A stretch of DNA of 9,916 nucleotides from an uncultured Ruminococcus sp. (GCA_905202255.1 CAJKRH010000060.1:1-9916); one strand, 5' to 3'; shown: positions 1 to 7,764, counted from the stretch's first letter. Translations and numbers: made by a program. Notes: generated by a model not told the origin, from the sequence alone.

Positions 1-275
1 TGACATGGCACAGCAGCGAATCCGAGTCGGCGCTTGAGCGTTTCGAACCTGTAGCTGTGGTTATGCTACAATCGGACGGTCGGAGAACTTTGTTCGCACT
101 GGTCGCCGCGAGGCGACAGGGAGAGATATATAAGAGAGGGGAACGCTCTCTTATATGACTTTTGGTACTTTTCGTCACTGAAAAGTACGATATACGAGTA
201 CGATAAAAGAAAAGTTACTTTATGTATCATTGCGGATCGTCTGGGAATTAAGTAACGCTTCGCATATGTGTTAAT
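1..275. other. Hairpin-rich intergenic stretch, no supported gene
   Basis: No gene is convincing here. The stretch contains a series of separate inverted repeats: TGTAGC/GCTACA (50-55/65-70); GTCGCC/GGCGAC around a GCGA tetraloop (102-117); an 11-bp perfect stem ATATAAGAGAG/CTCTCTTATAT (128-138/146-156); a 9-bp perfect stem GTACTTTTC/GAAAAGTAC (165-173/180-188); and GTTACTT/AAGTAAC (214-220/250-256). A terminator follows at 276. The density of hairpins suggests a structured 3' region or a dispersed palindromic repeat unit rather than coding DNA. That interpretation is inference, since only this one copy is visible. Confidence 0.5.
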
Positions 276-310
276 CCCCGCCAAAAAAGAATGGCGGGGT
301 ATTGCTTTTT
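276..310 (+). terminator. Intrinsic terminator of an upstream gene
   Basis: A perfect 7-bp GC stem, CCCCGCC (276-282) with GGCGGGG (293-299), has an A-rich 10-nt loop and is followed by TATTGCTTTTTGC. This is the classic form of a rightward Rho-independent terminator. It presumably ends transcription of a gene lying left of the window and insulates the operon that starts at 396. Confidence 0.8.
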
Positions 311-330
311 GCTTTAAACTGTGATATAAT
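302..330 (+). promoter_or_regulatory. Sigma-A-type promoter of the five-gene operon
   Basis: A -35 box TTGCTT (302-307) and a perfect -10 box TATAAT (325-330) are separated by 17 bp. TGA just before the -10 gives an extended -10 (TGnTATAAT, 322-330). Transcription should start near 337, leaving a leader of about 58 nt before the TTG start at 396. The -35 box lies inside the T-tail of the preceding terminator. No operator was identified. Confidence 0.75.
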
Positions 331-349
331 AATAAGACACTGAAATATA

Positions 350-374
350 GCGCGCACATACGCGCGCAGTTTTT
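350..374 (+). promoter_or_regulatory. Leader hairpin with U-tract, possible attenuator
   Basis: GCGCGC (350-355) and GCGCGC (362-367) form a 6-bp all-GC stem with loop ACATAC. Two bases later comes TTTTT (370-374). The element lies between the promoter and the ribosome site of the ABC ATPase gene, so it has the form and position of a short transcription attenuator. The stem is short and no competing antiterminator was identified, so regulation is inferred. Confidence 0.4.
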
Positions 375-395
375 ACAGACAGGAGGAACAGCATC

Positions 396-1109
396 TTGTT
401 ATCATTCATCAATTTTTCCAAAACCTATAAAGGCGGGAAGAAAGCGGTAGACGACCTTTCTCTTACAGTGGAGGCAGGCGATATTTACGGCTTTATCGGT
501 CATAACGGCGCGGGCAAAACCACCTCGCTGAAAGCCGCCGCAGGTATACTCAGCTTTTCCGAGGGCGAAATCAGAATAAACGGAATGTCGATAAAGGAGC
601 ATCCGGTGGAGTGTAAAAAGCTCATGGCATATATTCCGGACAATCCCGATGTATACGAATTTATGACGGGCATAAAATATCTGAATTTTATCGCGGATAT
701 GTACGGTGTCGGTGCGGAGCGCAATGCCGATATCGAAAAGTATGCCGCCACATTCGAGATAAAAGAAGCACTCGGTTCCCCGATTTCGTCTTATTCGCAC
801 GGCATGAAGCAGAAGCTTGTCATCATCTCGGCGCTTATCCATCATCCGAAACTTCTTCTGCTTGACGAGCCTTTTGTCGGTCTCGACCCGAAAGCGGCAC
901 ATATCCTCAAGGAATTTTTCAGAGAAATGACCGCGAGCGGCGCGGCGATATTCTTCTCCACTCATGTGCTTGAGGTGGCGGAGAAGCTCTGCAATAAAAT
1001 AGCCATTATCAAGGAAGGCAGGCTTGTTGCCTCCGGCGATACGGAGTCCGTAATCGGCGGCGACAGCAGTCTGGAGGAGCTTTTCCTCGAGTTGAATGCC
1101 GATGAGTAA
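396..1109 (+). CDS. ABC transporter ATP-binding protein
   Basis: This is the nucleotide-binding subunit of an ABC transporter, 237 aa and cytoplasmic; it would hydrolyse ATP to power the permease encoded next. All core motifs are present: Walker A GHNGAGKTT (35-43), signature YSHGMKQK (133-140, a variant of LSGGQ common in ABC-2 exporter ATPases), Walker B LLLLDE (153-158, catalytic Glu158), D-loop GLD (162-164) and H-loop His190 in FSTH. The start is TTG, chosen because AGGAGG (381-386) lies 9 nt upstream and the protein then begins at the expected position for the family. The stop overlaps the permease start by 14 nt, implying translational coupling. The motif set resembles CcmA/YthP-type exporter ATPases of Firmicutes. 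The substrate cannot be read from the sequence. Confidence 0.93.
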   Translation: MLSFINFSKTYKGGKKAVDDLSLTVEAGDIYGFIGHNGAGKTTSLKAAAGILSFSEGEIRINGMSIKEHPVECKKLMAYIPDNPDVYEFMTGIKYLNFIADMYGVGAERNADIEKYAATFEIKEALGSPISSYSHGMKQKLVIISALIHHPKLLLLDEPFVGLDPKAAHILKEFFREMTASGAAIFFSTHVLEVAEKLCNKIAIIKEGRLVASGDTESVIGGDSSLEELFLELNADE

Positions 1110-2706
1110 ATTTTTTCTTCTTCTGAAGGCACAGCTTGCCTCGGCACTGAACCAAGGAAGGCAAAACAGCTTCGGGAGCAAGTCAAAAAAGGTGGCTTCC
1201 TTCGGCGGCATGATGTTCTTTTATGCTCTGATGTTTGCCCTCGCGGCTTTCTATGAATACATATTTGCCGGCGCTTTTTACAGCGTTGCGGGAAATTTTG
1301 AGACTTTTACCACCGTGCTTGTTTTCGGTGCGTCGGCGCTAACGCTTTTTTCCTCCGTTTCATCGGTGAAAAATGTCATATTCTGCTCGCGCGACTATGA
1401 TATGACGCTCTCACTGCCGATAAGCGCGGGCACTGTCGTTGCGGCAAAGACGGCGACGGTATATATTTTTGACCTCATAACAACGGCGCTGATATTGCTC
1501 CCGCTTTATTTTATGCCGTTGGTTTTCCATGCGCAGATGCCCGTATCATACTGGGTGATGTATCCCCTGCTGATGCTTTTTGTTCCCATGCTTCCCATCA
1601 TGATAGGCGCACTCATTTCGGCACTCGTCAGCTTTATCTCGGCACATTTCAAATATATGCGCGTCGTCAGCACACTTATATATGTCGCTTTCATAGGCGG
1701 TATTTTCTATATCTCGCTTACCTCATCGAATATCGAAGAGAGCGAGATAGCGGCGGCTCTCGAAGCTATAACGAAATCAGGTCTGATGCGCTACTATCCC
1801 TTTGCGGGAATGTTCACGGCGGCGCTTGCGCTTGACCTTAAGTCAATCGCGATATTCTTCGGTGCGAGCATAGCGGCATTCGCTCTCGTGTGCTTTGTTT
1901 TCGGCAGATTTTACGGCGAACTGCACGATTTCTTCAATAAGAAGCAGACGGGCGGCAGATATAAGCTTTCCGCGGGTGCGGGAAATGCCCGCTCGGCTCT
2001 TTTCAAAAAGGAAATATCGAGAATTTTCTCCTCGGGCATGATTCTCATGAATTCCTGCTCGGGCGTGCTCATGCTCGTCATCGCCGCGGTGCTGGCTATG
2101 GTGAAGATTTCATCGCTTGACGCCGCGTCTTTTGAGGCTGTAGCTCCGGTTTTGGGCGCGATGGCACCTTTCTTCATCGGCATGATGGCGGGAATGAGCT
2201 GTACTACATATTCCTCGATATCTCTCGAGGGCAGATGCCTGCCGCTTCTCAAAAGCCTGCCCATCTCATATAGCGATATCATAAAAACTAAACTGAAAGT
2301 GCATTTCACTCTGCTTTTTGCACCGATAGCGATTGCCTCGGCACTCATTGCCGCGGCGATAAAAGCCGATATAGTGACATTTATTTTCACGCTTCTCATT
2401 CCGCTTGCCTTTTCGTATTATTCCGGTGTTTTCGGCATGCTGCTCAATCTTAAAAAATACAATCTCGACTGGACAAACGAGGTCGCCGCTGTCAAGCAGG
2501 GCTTTGCCGTCATGGTTACGATATTCACAGCCATGATAGCGGCGATGGTAGGAATGTTTGCAAGTATTGTGCTGGTGGCGGGACTTTCCGTACCTCCGAT
2601 TATTATTTTCTCGGCGTTCTTCACTCTCCAGCTCATCGCCTGCGGCATAGTGACATACCTGCTGAAGGCAAAGGGCGAAAAGCTGTTCACCGCCGTCGGT
2701 GAATAG
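1096..2706 (+). CDS. ABC transporter permease, ABC-2/YthQ-like
   Basis: This is a large hydrophobic protein of 536 aa with about 12 predicted membrane segments spread over its length. The first starts near residue 36, and one of the longest hydrophobic runs lies near the C terminus (about 470-525). A basic cytoplasmic N terminus (KSKK near residues 28-31) precedes the first segment. The length and pattern fit the fused-type membrane subunits of Firmicutes ABC-2 exporters (YthQ-like) rather than a sugar importer: there is no import-type EAA loop obvious by eye and no solute-binding protein nearby. It overlaps the ATPase gene by 14 nt. A second in-frame ATG at 1102 is an equally possible start, and GGAGGAG at 1073-1079 is rather far from both, consistent with coupled translation. 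The transported molecule is unknown. Exporters of this type are often linked to peptides, lipids or envelope stress, but nothing here decides between them. Confidence 0.85.
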   Translation: MPMSKFFLLLKAQLASALNQGRQNSFGSKSKKVASFGGMMFFYALMFALAAFYEYIFAGAFYSVAGNFETFTTVLVFGASALTLFSSVSSVKNVIFCSRDYDMTLSLPISAGTVVAAKTATVYIFDLITTALILLPLYFMPLVFHAQMPVSYWVMYPLLMLFVPMLPIMIGALISALVSFISAHFKYMRVVSTLIYVAFIGGIFYISLTSSNIEESEIAAALEAITKSGLMRYYPFAGMFTAALALDLKSIAIFFGASIAAFALVCFVFGRFYGELHDFFNKKQTGGRYKLSAGAGNARSALFKKEISRIFSSGMILMNSCSGVLMLVIAAVLAMVKISSLDAASFEAVAPVLGAMAPFFIGMMAGMSCTTYSSISLEGRCLPLLKSLPISYSDIIKTKLKVHFTLLFAPIAIASALIAAAIKADIVTFIFTLLIPLAFSYYSGVFGMLLNLKKYNLDWTNEVAAVKQGFAVMVTIFTAMIAAMVGMFASIVLVAGLSVPPIIIFSAFFTLQLIACGIVTYLLKAKGEKLFTAVGE

Positions 2707-2730
2707 AACCCATCTGAAAGGAACAGAACC

Positions 2731-5082
2731 ATGACAAATCAGCCGAAACTGAAGCTGCGCTATGACAAGCCCGCGCCGACTGTCTGCGACTACGACTTCG
2801 CACGGCAGAACGACAGCCCCGAGGCAGGCTGGGAAAAGTGGTCTCTGCCGCTCGGAAACGGCTTTTTCGGCGCGAGTATTTTCGGCAGGGTCGGCAGAGA
2901 GCGCATACAGATAACGGAAAACAGCCTCTGCAATCCGCCGCTTCGCGGCTCGCACTGGCGCGACGGAAGCGGCGGGCTTCGCTCCTTCTGCGATGTGATA
3001 CTTGAATTTCCCCATGACGATGTGACAGACTACAGCCGCGGGCTTGACCTTGACATGGCGCTCGCCGATGTGAAATACACCTGCGGCGGCGTGCGGTATG
3101 AGAGGGAATATTTCACCTCGTATCCCGACCGCGTGCTCGCCGTGAAGCTTACGGCGGGCAGGGCAGGCGCACTTTCGTTTGACTGCTCGCTCTATGACCC
3201 TTTTCTGCGTGATTACTGCATAAAAGAGGGCGACGGCTGTGGGAAATCCGCTACCTTCTCGGGAGAGGGAAATATCCTCTTGGAGAGTGGCGTTTCGCAT
3301 TATTACAATATACTTTTCGAAGCTCGGCTTGCCGTTTTGAACTTCGGCGGGGAGCTGAAAAACGAAAACGGGAAGATATCCGTCTCGGGCGCGGACAGCG
3401 CGGTGGTTCTCTTCACATGCGGAACAAACTACAGGCTTGAAAGCCGCGTTTTCACCGAGAGCGATCCGAAAAAGAAGCTTGCTCCGTATCCGCATCCGCA
3501 TGAGATGCTCTGCCGCATACTGCGCGATGCCGAGGCGCTCGGCTATGACGAACTCAAAAGGCGGCACACGGCGGATTATACGGCACTTTTTTCAAGGGTG
3601 AAGCTGAATCTGAACTGCGATATGCCCGATATGACGACGGACAGGCTGCCCCTGCGATACAAGAGCGGGGAAGCTGCGGCGGAGGAAAAGCGATATCTCG
3701 AAATGCTCCTTTGCCAATACGGCAGATATCTGCTCATTTCATCCTCGAGAAAAGGCACGCTCCCCGCAAATCTTCAGGGCGTATGGGATGCCTACGACAG
3801 CTCACCGTGGACATGCGATTATCACCACAATATAAATGTTCAGATGAACTACTGGTGCGCCTGCGCGGCGAATATAGCGGAGACCTTTTCCGCCTACAGC
3901 GATTATGCCGCGGCGTATATGGCGGAGGCTCGCACCTGCGCCGATGAATATATAAGGAAAATTTCACCCGAAAAGGCGCTGTCGGACGGCGAAAACGGCT
4001 GGATAATAGCGACGGGCGCTTCGCCATATCATCTCGACCATGGGCTCGGCAATCCGAATAATCATTCCGGTCCCGGCACGGGAGGCTTTACCTCGCTCCT
4101 TTTCTGGGATTACTACGATTACACGCGCGATGGGGAATACCTCGAAAAAGTCGCGTATCCGTATCTTCGCGATATGTCGCGCTGTCTGCTTCTCGCTCTT
4201 GAGGAGCGGGACGGGAAATACCTTGCCAAGGTTTCGGCTTCGCCCGAGCAACAGGGCGCGGACGGGAAATATTATGTTACCGTCGGATGTGCCTTCGATC
4301 AGCAGATGATATATGAAAATTTCAGGCGCACGCTTGAAGCGGCTGAAATACTCGGCACACGCGAGCCTATCCTCGATGAAATAAGAGAGCGGATAGATAT
4401 GCTTGACCCTGTGCTCATAGGAGCGGACGGGCAGGTAAAGGAATTTCGCGAGGAGGAGCACTACGGCGATATCGGCGAATATTGCCACAGGCATATTTCT
4501 CAGCTTGTGGGGCTCTATCCCGGGACGCTCATAAACAAGACCACGCCTGAATGGATGGAGGGCGCAAAGGTGACGCTCACGCGCCGCTCCGATAAATCGA
4601 CAGGCTGGGCGGCGGCACACAGGCTTTGCCTCTGGGCAAGGACGGGCAACGGCAACCGCGCGCATGACCTGCTCGCCTCCATGCTGAAAAACAACATCCT
4701 GCCCAATCTCTGGGATACGCATCCGCCTTTCCAGATAGACGGAAATTTCGGCGCCTGCGCCGGCATATGCGAAATGCTCCTGCAAAGCCATGCGGGCTAT
4801 ATCGATGTGCTTGCGGCGATTCCCGATGAGTGGGAAAGCGGAAGCTTTGACGGGCTTGTTGCAAGAGGAAATTTTGTGATTGGCGCCACTTGGAGCGGCG
4901 GAAAAATCACCGAAATCCGCGTAAAAAGCCGCGTCGGCGGCACGCTGACGCTCCGCGCGGGAAGCCTGCCTGCGGCGAAATCCGAAAAGGAATTTACCCG
5001 CACCGCAGACGGCATGATAAGCGCGGAAACCGCGGCGGGAGAGGAATTTACCATTATTTTCGCAAATGATATAAACACATAA
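2731..5082 (+). CDS. Glycoside hydrolase family 95 (alpha-L-fucosidase type)
   Basis: This 783-aa protein has the full GH95 plan: N-terminal beta-sandwich with LPLGNGFFGASIFG (39-52) and ERIQITENSL (57-66), central (alpha/alpha)6 barrel (roughly 275-690), and a C-terminal beta domain. GH95 enzymes cleave alpha-1,2-linked L-fucose, and some cleave L-galactose, by inversion. By comparison with Bifidobacterium AfcA, the catalytic set appears intact: Asn367 and Asn369 in NINVQMNYW, Glu506 in SPEQ (general acid) and Asp670 in FQIDGNFG. There is no signal peptide, so it should act in the cytoplasm on imported oligosaccharides. It starts 24 nt after the permease stop with AAGGA (2718-2722) 8 nt upstream of ATG, so it is co-transcribed with the ABC genes. 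Residue 67 onward reads CNPP where many members have WSGGP, so substrate preference may differ. Family assignment is strong; exact substrate is not. Confidence 0.92.
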   Translation: MTNQPKLKLRYDKPAPTVCDYDFARQNDSPEAGWEKWSLPLGNGFFGASIFGRVGRERIQITENSLCNPPLRGSHWRDGSGGLRSFCDVILEFPHDDVTDYSRGLDLDMALADVKYTCGGVRYEREYFTSYPDRVLAVKLTAGRAGALSFDCSLYDPFLRDYCIKEGDGCGKSATFSGEGNILLESGVSHYYNILFEARLAVLNFGGELKNENGKISVSGADSAVVLFTCGTNYRLESRVFTESDPKKKLAPYPHPHEMLCRILRDAEALGYDELKRRHTADYTALFSRVKLNLNCDMPDMTTDRLPLRYKSGEAAAEEKRYLEMLLCQYGRYLLISSSRKGTLPANLQGVWDAYDSSPWTCDYHHNINVQMNYWCACAANIAETFSAYSDYAAAYMAEARTCADEYIRKISPEKALSDGENGWIIATGASPYHLDHGLGNPNNHSGPGTGGFTSLLFWDYYDYTRDGEYLEKVAYPYLRDMSRCLLLALEERDGKYLAKVSASPEQQGADGKYYVTVGCAFDQQMIYENFRRTLEAAEILGTREPILDEIRERIDMLDPVLIGADGQVKEFREEEHYGDIGEYCHRHISQLVGLYPGTLINKTTPEWMEGAKVTLTRRSDKSTGWAAAHRLCLWARTGNGNRAHDLLASMLKNNILPNLWDTHPPFQIDGNFGACAGICEMLLQSHAGYIDVLAAIPDEWESGSFDGLVARGNFVIGATWSGGKITEIRVKSRVGGTLTLRAGSLPAAKSEKEFTRTADGMISAETAAGEEFTIIFANDINT

Positions 5083-5112
5083 AAATCAATCGCGTTACAA
5101 AGGAGGGATAAA

Positions 5113-5700
5113 ATGGAGCTTGAAAAAATAGTTGCCGCAAATATCACGGAGCTGAGAAAAAGTCGACAGCTCACGCAACTGGAATTAGCGGAAAAGCTGA
5201 ATTATTCGGACAAGACCATTTCAAAATGGGAGCGCGGCGACGGGCTTCCCGACCTGAAAACAATATGCAGAATGGCGGAGATATTCGGCGTTTCCGTTGA
5301 CTATTTTGTCACGGAGGGTGCCGCCGAAGAAATCAAAACCTACTCCGCGCCGAAGGAAGAAATGGGATATCATATTCTCATTTCGCTCCTCGGCACAGCC
5401 GGCATCTGGATAGCCGCGGCGATATTCTATGCGTATACACTCTCGTATCGCGGCAGAAATATATGGACGGTTTTTATCTGGGCTATTCCGCTCTCCGCCG
5501 CCCTGCTCTATAGGCTGAATCTCAAATGGGGCAAGACGAAATACGAGATAATTTATACAAGTATATTCTGCTGGACACTCCTGACCTCAATATTTCTGCA
5601 ATTTCTCAAATATAATATGTGGCCTATCTTTCTGATAGGCGTTCCCGTGCAGGTGGCGTTGATTCTTCTGACGATACTGCGCGTAAAATATCATAAATAA
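5113..5700 (+). CDS. XRE-family HTH regulator with C-terminal membrane domain
   Basis: The 195-aa protein has two parts. Residues 1-66 are a Cro/CI-type helix-turn-helix: ITELRKSRQLTQLELAEKL, then YSDKTISKWERG (31-42), with the recognition helix at about 33-41. After an acidic linker come four hydrophobic segments, about 86-110, 117-135, 146-165 and 170-189. This is a common Clostridia/Bacilli arrangement, thought to be a DNA-binding protein tethered to the membrane, but its signal is not known. The gene follows the glycosidase by 30 nt and has a strong AGGAGG (5101-5106) 6 nt before ATG, so it probably belongs to the same operon. It may regulate this operon, perhaps responding to the membrane or to the ABC system; that is inference. 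No matching operator pair was found at the operon promoter. Confidence 0.88.
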   Translation: MELEKIVAANITELRKSRQLTQLELAEKLNYSDKTISKWERGDGLPDLKTICRMAEIFGVSVDYFVTEGAAEEIKTYSAPKEEMGYHILISLLGTAGIWIAAAIFYAYTLSYRGRNIWTVFIWAIPLSAALLYRLNLKWGKTKYEIIYTSIFCWTLLTSIFLQFLKYNMWPIFLIGVPVQVALILLTILRVKYHK

Positions 5701-5713
5701 TCAAGGAGAAGAT

Positions 5714-6352
5714 ATGCATATATTTTTGATAAGGCACGGCGAATCCGAGGCGAGCGCGGGCGAAAACTATATAAAAAGAACGCCGGACCATCTTGTCCCG
5801 CTGACGGAAAAAGGGAAACGCCAGTCTGCGGAAAGCGGAATGTGGCTCTCGGAATATTGCCGCGAGCGCGGGATAGATCTCTCTCATGCGCGCATATGGC
5901 GCAGTCCGTATTTACGCACGCGGCAGACGAGCGAGGAGTTCAATAAGCATCTGAAAATCGCCGATATCCGCGAGGATATCACTCTTGTGGAACAGCAATA
6001 CGGACTTTTTGATTCGCTCCCCGAGGAGGAATGGAAAAATAAATATCCCGTGGAATACGATGAATATCTGCGCCAGACGCAAAATCAGGGCAAGTTTTAT
6101 GCGCGGCTTCCTCTCGGTGAAAGCCCCTTTGATGTGGCGATAAGGATTCATCAGTTCATGGGCACGATTTACCGCGATTTCGAGCGCGAGGGCGTGGATA
6201 CGCTTTTTGTCTTCACTCACGGGACGGCACTGCGGACATTTCTCCTGCGGTGGTTTCACTACTCGCCGGAGTGGTATCAGGAGGAAAAGAATCCGACATA
6301 CTGCCGCATACGCGAAATAGACGGCGCGAAAGACCTCGGATATATCAACTGA
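5714..6352 (+). CDS. Histidine phosphatase family protein (PGM-like)
   Basis: This is a 212-aa cytoplasmic enzyme of the histidine phosphatase (phosphoglycerate-mutase-like) superfamily. The signature LIRHGES sits at the N terminus, giving Arg7 and phospho-acceptor His8. Arg68 in SPYLRTRQT is the second phosphate-binding Arg, Glu93 in LVEQQYG is a likely general acid, and the second catalytic His is His169 in FTHGT. Members hydrolyse phosphate from small molecules or act as mutases. This length fits a phosphatase of the PhoE/GpmB type better than a glycolytic dPGM, but the substrate is not determined. AAGGAG (5703-5708) lies 5 nt before ATG, and the gap to the regulator's stop is 13 nt, so this is the last gene of the operon before the terminator at 6379. 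Confidence 0.9.
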   Translation: MHIFLIRHGESEASAGENYIKRTPDHLVPLTEKGKRQSAESGMWLSEYCRERGIDLSHARIWRSPYLRTRQTSEEFNKHLKIADIREDITLVEQQYGLFDSLPEEEWKNKYPVEYDEYLRQTQNQGKFYARLPLGESPFDVAIRIHQFMGTIYRDFEREGVDTLFVFTHGTALRTFLLRWFHYSPEWYQEEKNPTYCRIREIDGAKDLGYIN

Positions 6353-6378
6353 TACAAATGTATAATATAGCAAAAAGC

Positions 6379-6411
6379 AAGGCGGCATGAGAAAAATCCT
6401 CATGCCGCTTT
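6379..6411. terminator. Bidirectional intrinsic terminator
   Basis: GCGGCATGAG (6382-6391) pairs perfectly with CTCATGCCGC (6399-6408) around a 7-nt A-rich loop, and flanking AAG/TTT bases extend the stem with A-T and G-T pairs. It lies between two convergent genes. On the minus strand it is followed by a T-rich run (TTGCTTTTTGC), and on the plus strand by a weaker TTTAATG, so it should work best for the leftward carboxypeptidase gene and also close the rightward operon. Confidence 0.75.
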
Positions 6412-6453
6412 AATGCATTGTTGCGTTTTTATGTGAGAGCGGTTCTCCGCGTT

Positions 6454-7605
6454 TTATCCCCTTTTCGCGCCTATCATGGTTTTGAACATGCGCGGAAGCA
6501 GGGTGAAGAAGCTTATCTTTTCGATATCTTCATCTGCCACGATATCGGCGCGACCGAGCTCGGTGCCGTCTATTTTGTAGATTATTTCGCCTATTTTGTC
6601 GCCTTTTTTCACAGGTGCCGCCACACTCTCGGGAAGAACGGTTTCCGCCGTCAGTTTCTTGTCCGCGCCTTTGTCTATGACCTGAGAGAAGCCCTCGCTC
6701 ACGGTGGAAAGCGTGTTTTTGACGCCGCCTTTCACGGGGATACCGGCTTGAGCTTCGCTTTCCTTTTGCAGGAAGGCATAGTTTGCAAATCCGAAATCGA
6801 GCAGGGAAGCCGCGGCGGCATTGCGCACATCTCTCGTGGGCGAACCCATTATCACGGCGACAAGTCCGAGCCCGTCCCTTTCGGCAGAGGCGCTGATGCA
6901 GAATTTCGCTTTTGAGGTGGAGCCTGTTTTCAGCCCCGTCGCGCCCTTATAGAAGCGGATGAGACGGTTTGTATTCGTCAGACCGAAGGCACCGTCGCGT
7001 ATCGTATCCATCCATATAGTCGTGTAGTTGTAAATCAGGTCATGCTTGAGAAGCTCACAGCTCATGAGAGCGATATCGCGTGCGCTCGTGACATGATTTA
7101 CCGTCGTATCGTCAAGCCCGTTTGTGTTTTCGAAATTCGTATTTTCCATGCCGAGCTGCTTTGCGCGCTCGTTCATTTTGGCGACAAACGCCTCTTCGCT
7201 TCCGCAGAGATGCTCGGCGAGAGCGACGGCGGCGTCGTTTGCGCTGGCGACGGTAAGGCTCTTGAGCAGTTCGTCGACGCTCATCTGCTCGCCCTCCTTG
7301 AGGAAAATCTGCGAGCCGCCCATCTTGCTTGCCCGCGTGCTTGCCGTCACCATATCGGAAAGCGAAATCACGCCGTCGTCTATCGCTTCGGTGACGAGAA
7401 GCATAGTCATGATTTTCGTGACGGAAGCGGGCGGCAGAGGCTCATCCGCATTCTTTTCGTATAAAACGCGCCCTGTGCTTATCTCCATGAGTATGGCGCT
7501 TTTCGCATCAAGCTCACCTGTGAATTCGGCGGCGCATATGCCGACCGAAAAAACCGAAATCAGAATCGCTATGCAGAGCATCGCGGCAATTTTTCTGTAA
7601 ATCAT
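6454..7605 (-). CDS. D-alanyl-D-alanine carboxypeptidase (S11, PBP5/DacF type)
   Basis: This exported enzyme removes the terminal D-Ala from peptidoglycan stem peptides, limiting cross-linking. The S11 catalytic motifs are all present (numbered from the start used here): SVTK with Ser61 and Lys64, SAN (121-123) and KTG (226-228). An N-terminal signal peptide (basic MIYRK, then a hydrophobic run to about residue 24) is probably cleaved after CAA (24-26). A PBP5-type C-terminal beta domain follows at about 290-360, then a likely amphipathic membrane anchor (SFFTLLPRMFKTMIG) at the end. The start at 7605 is preferred: GGAGG (complement of 7611-7615) is 5 nt upstream of it, whereas using the in-frame ATG at 7617 would place that site inside the gene. 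It converges on the five-gene operon and diverges from the lipoprotein gene. It could be named dacF-like, but the paralogue cannot be fixed from sequence alone. Confidence 0.93.
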   Translation of the reverse strand: MIYRKIAAMLCIAILISVFSVGICAAEFTGELDAKSAILMEISTGRVLYEKNADEPLPPASVTKIMTMLLVTEAIDDGVISLSDMVTASTRASKMGGSQIFLKEGEQMSVDELLKSLTVASANDAAVALAEHLCGSEEAFVAKMNERAKQLGMENTNFENTNGLDDTTVNHVTSARDIALMSCELLKHDLIYNYTTIWMDTIRDGAFGLTNTNRLIRFYKGATGLKTGSTSKAKFCISASAERDGLGLVAVIMGSPTRDVRNAAAASLLDFGFANYAFLQKESEAQAGIPVKGGVKNTLSTVSEGFSQVIDKGADKKLTAETVLPESVAAPVKKGDKIGEIIYKIDGTELGRADIVADEDIEKISFFTLLPRMFKTMIGAKRG

Positions 7606-7671
7606 ACATTCCTCCATGAAGTATCTTTTTGTATATACTTATATGCATGGCGCTCGACCGATATGCTTTAT

Positions 7672-7700
7672 TGCATAAAAAAACGGAAAATAAATGTCAA
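7672..7700 (-). promoter_or_regulatory. Possible promoter of the carboxypeptidase gene
   Basis: On the minus strand a perfect -35 box TTGACA (complement of 7695-7700) is followed after 17 bp by TATGCA (complement of 7672-7677), a weak -10. The position, about 65-95 nt upstream of the start, is suitable. The weak -10 leaves the call tentative. Confidence 0.4.
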
Positions 7701-7735
7701 TATTTCACAAATGAATTAAAACTATACTAAAACTC

Positions 7736-7764
7736 TTGTATTTTTTGCACAGATATGGTATTAT
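7736..7764 (+). promoter_or_regulatory. Promoter of the lipoprotein gene
   Basis: TTGTAT (7736-7741) and TATTAT (7759-7764) are spaced by 17 bp, with TG at 7756-7757 giving an extended -10. An alternative TATAAT (7764-7769) overlaps but has no well-spaced -35. Transcription would start near 7771, giving a leader of about 38 nt before the ATG at 7809. Confidence 0.6.

Noticed and set aside
36..70. tRNA-like TTCGAAC motif
   Set aside because: The motif is not flanked by a complementary T-stem, and no acceptor, D or anticodon arms can be placed.
3..158. Open frame at the left edge that could be the C-terminal end of an upstream gene
   Set aside because: It is only about 51 codons, a length easily open by chance, it runs through the hairpins at 102-156, and no recognisable domain is seen. 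Sequence left of the window would settle it.
66..359. 97-aa minus-strand open frame
   Set aside because: It crosses the terminator, promoter and leader hairpin of the operon, has no ribosome site, and no family is recognised.
2266..3567. 433-aa minus-strand open frame opposite the permease and GH95 genes
   Set aside because: It is antisense to two well-supported genes, rich in Arg, His and Cys in the manner of shadow frames, and has no recognisable motif.
3964..4791. 275-aa minus-strand open frame inside the GH95 gene
   Set aside because: A shadow frame: the plus strand there encodes the GH95 catalytic residues.
6439..6455. Second terminator candidate (GCGG/CCGC plus TTTT)
   Set aside because: The stem is only 4 bp and overlaps the carboxypeptidase stop; the strong hairpin at 6379-6411 already serves both genes.
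7606..7617. Upstream ATG (7617) for the carboxypeptidase
   Set aside because: The GGAGG ribosome site overlaps it and is correctly spaced for the ATG at 7605 instead.
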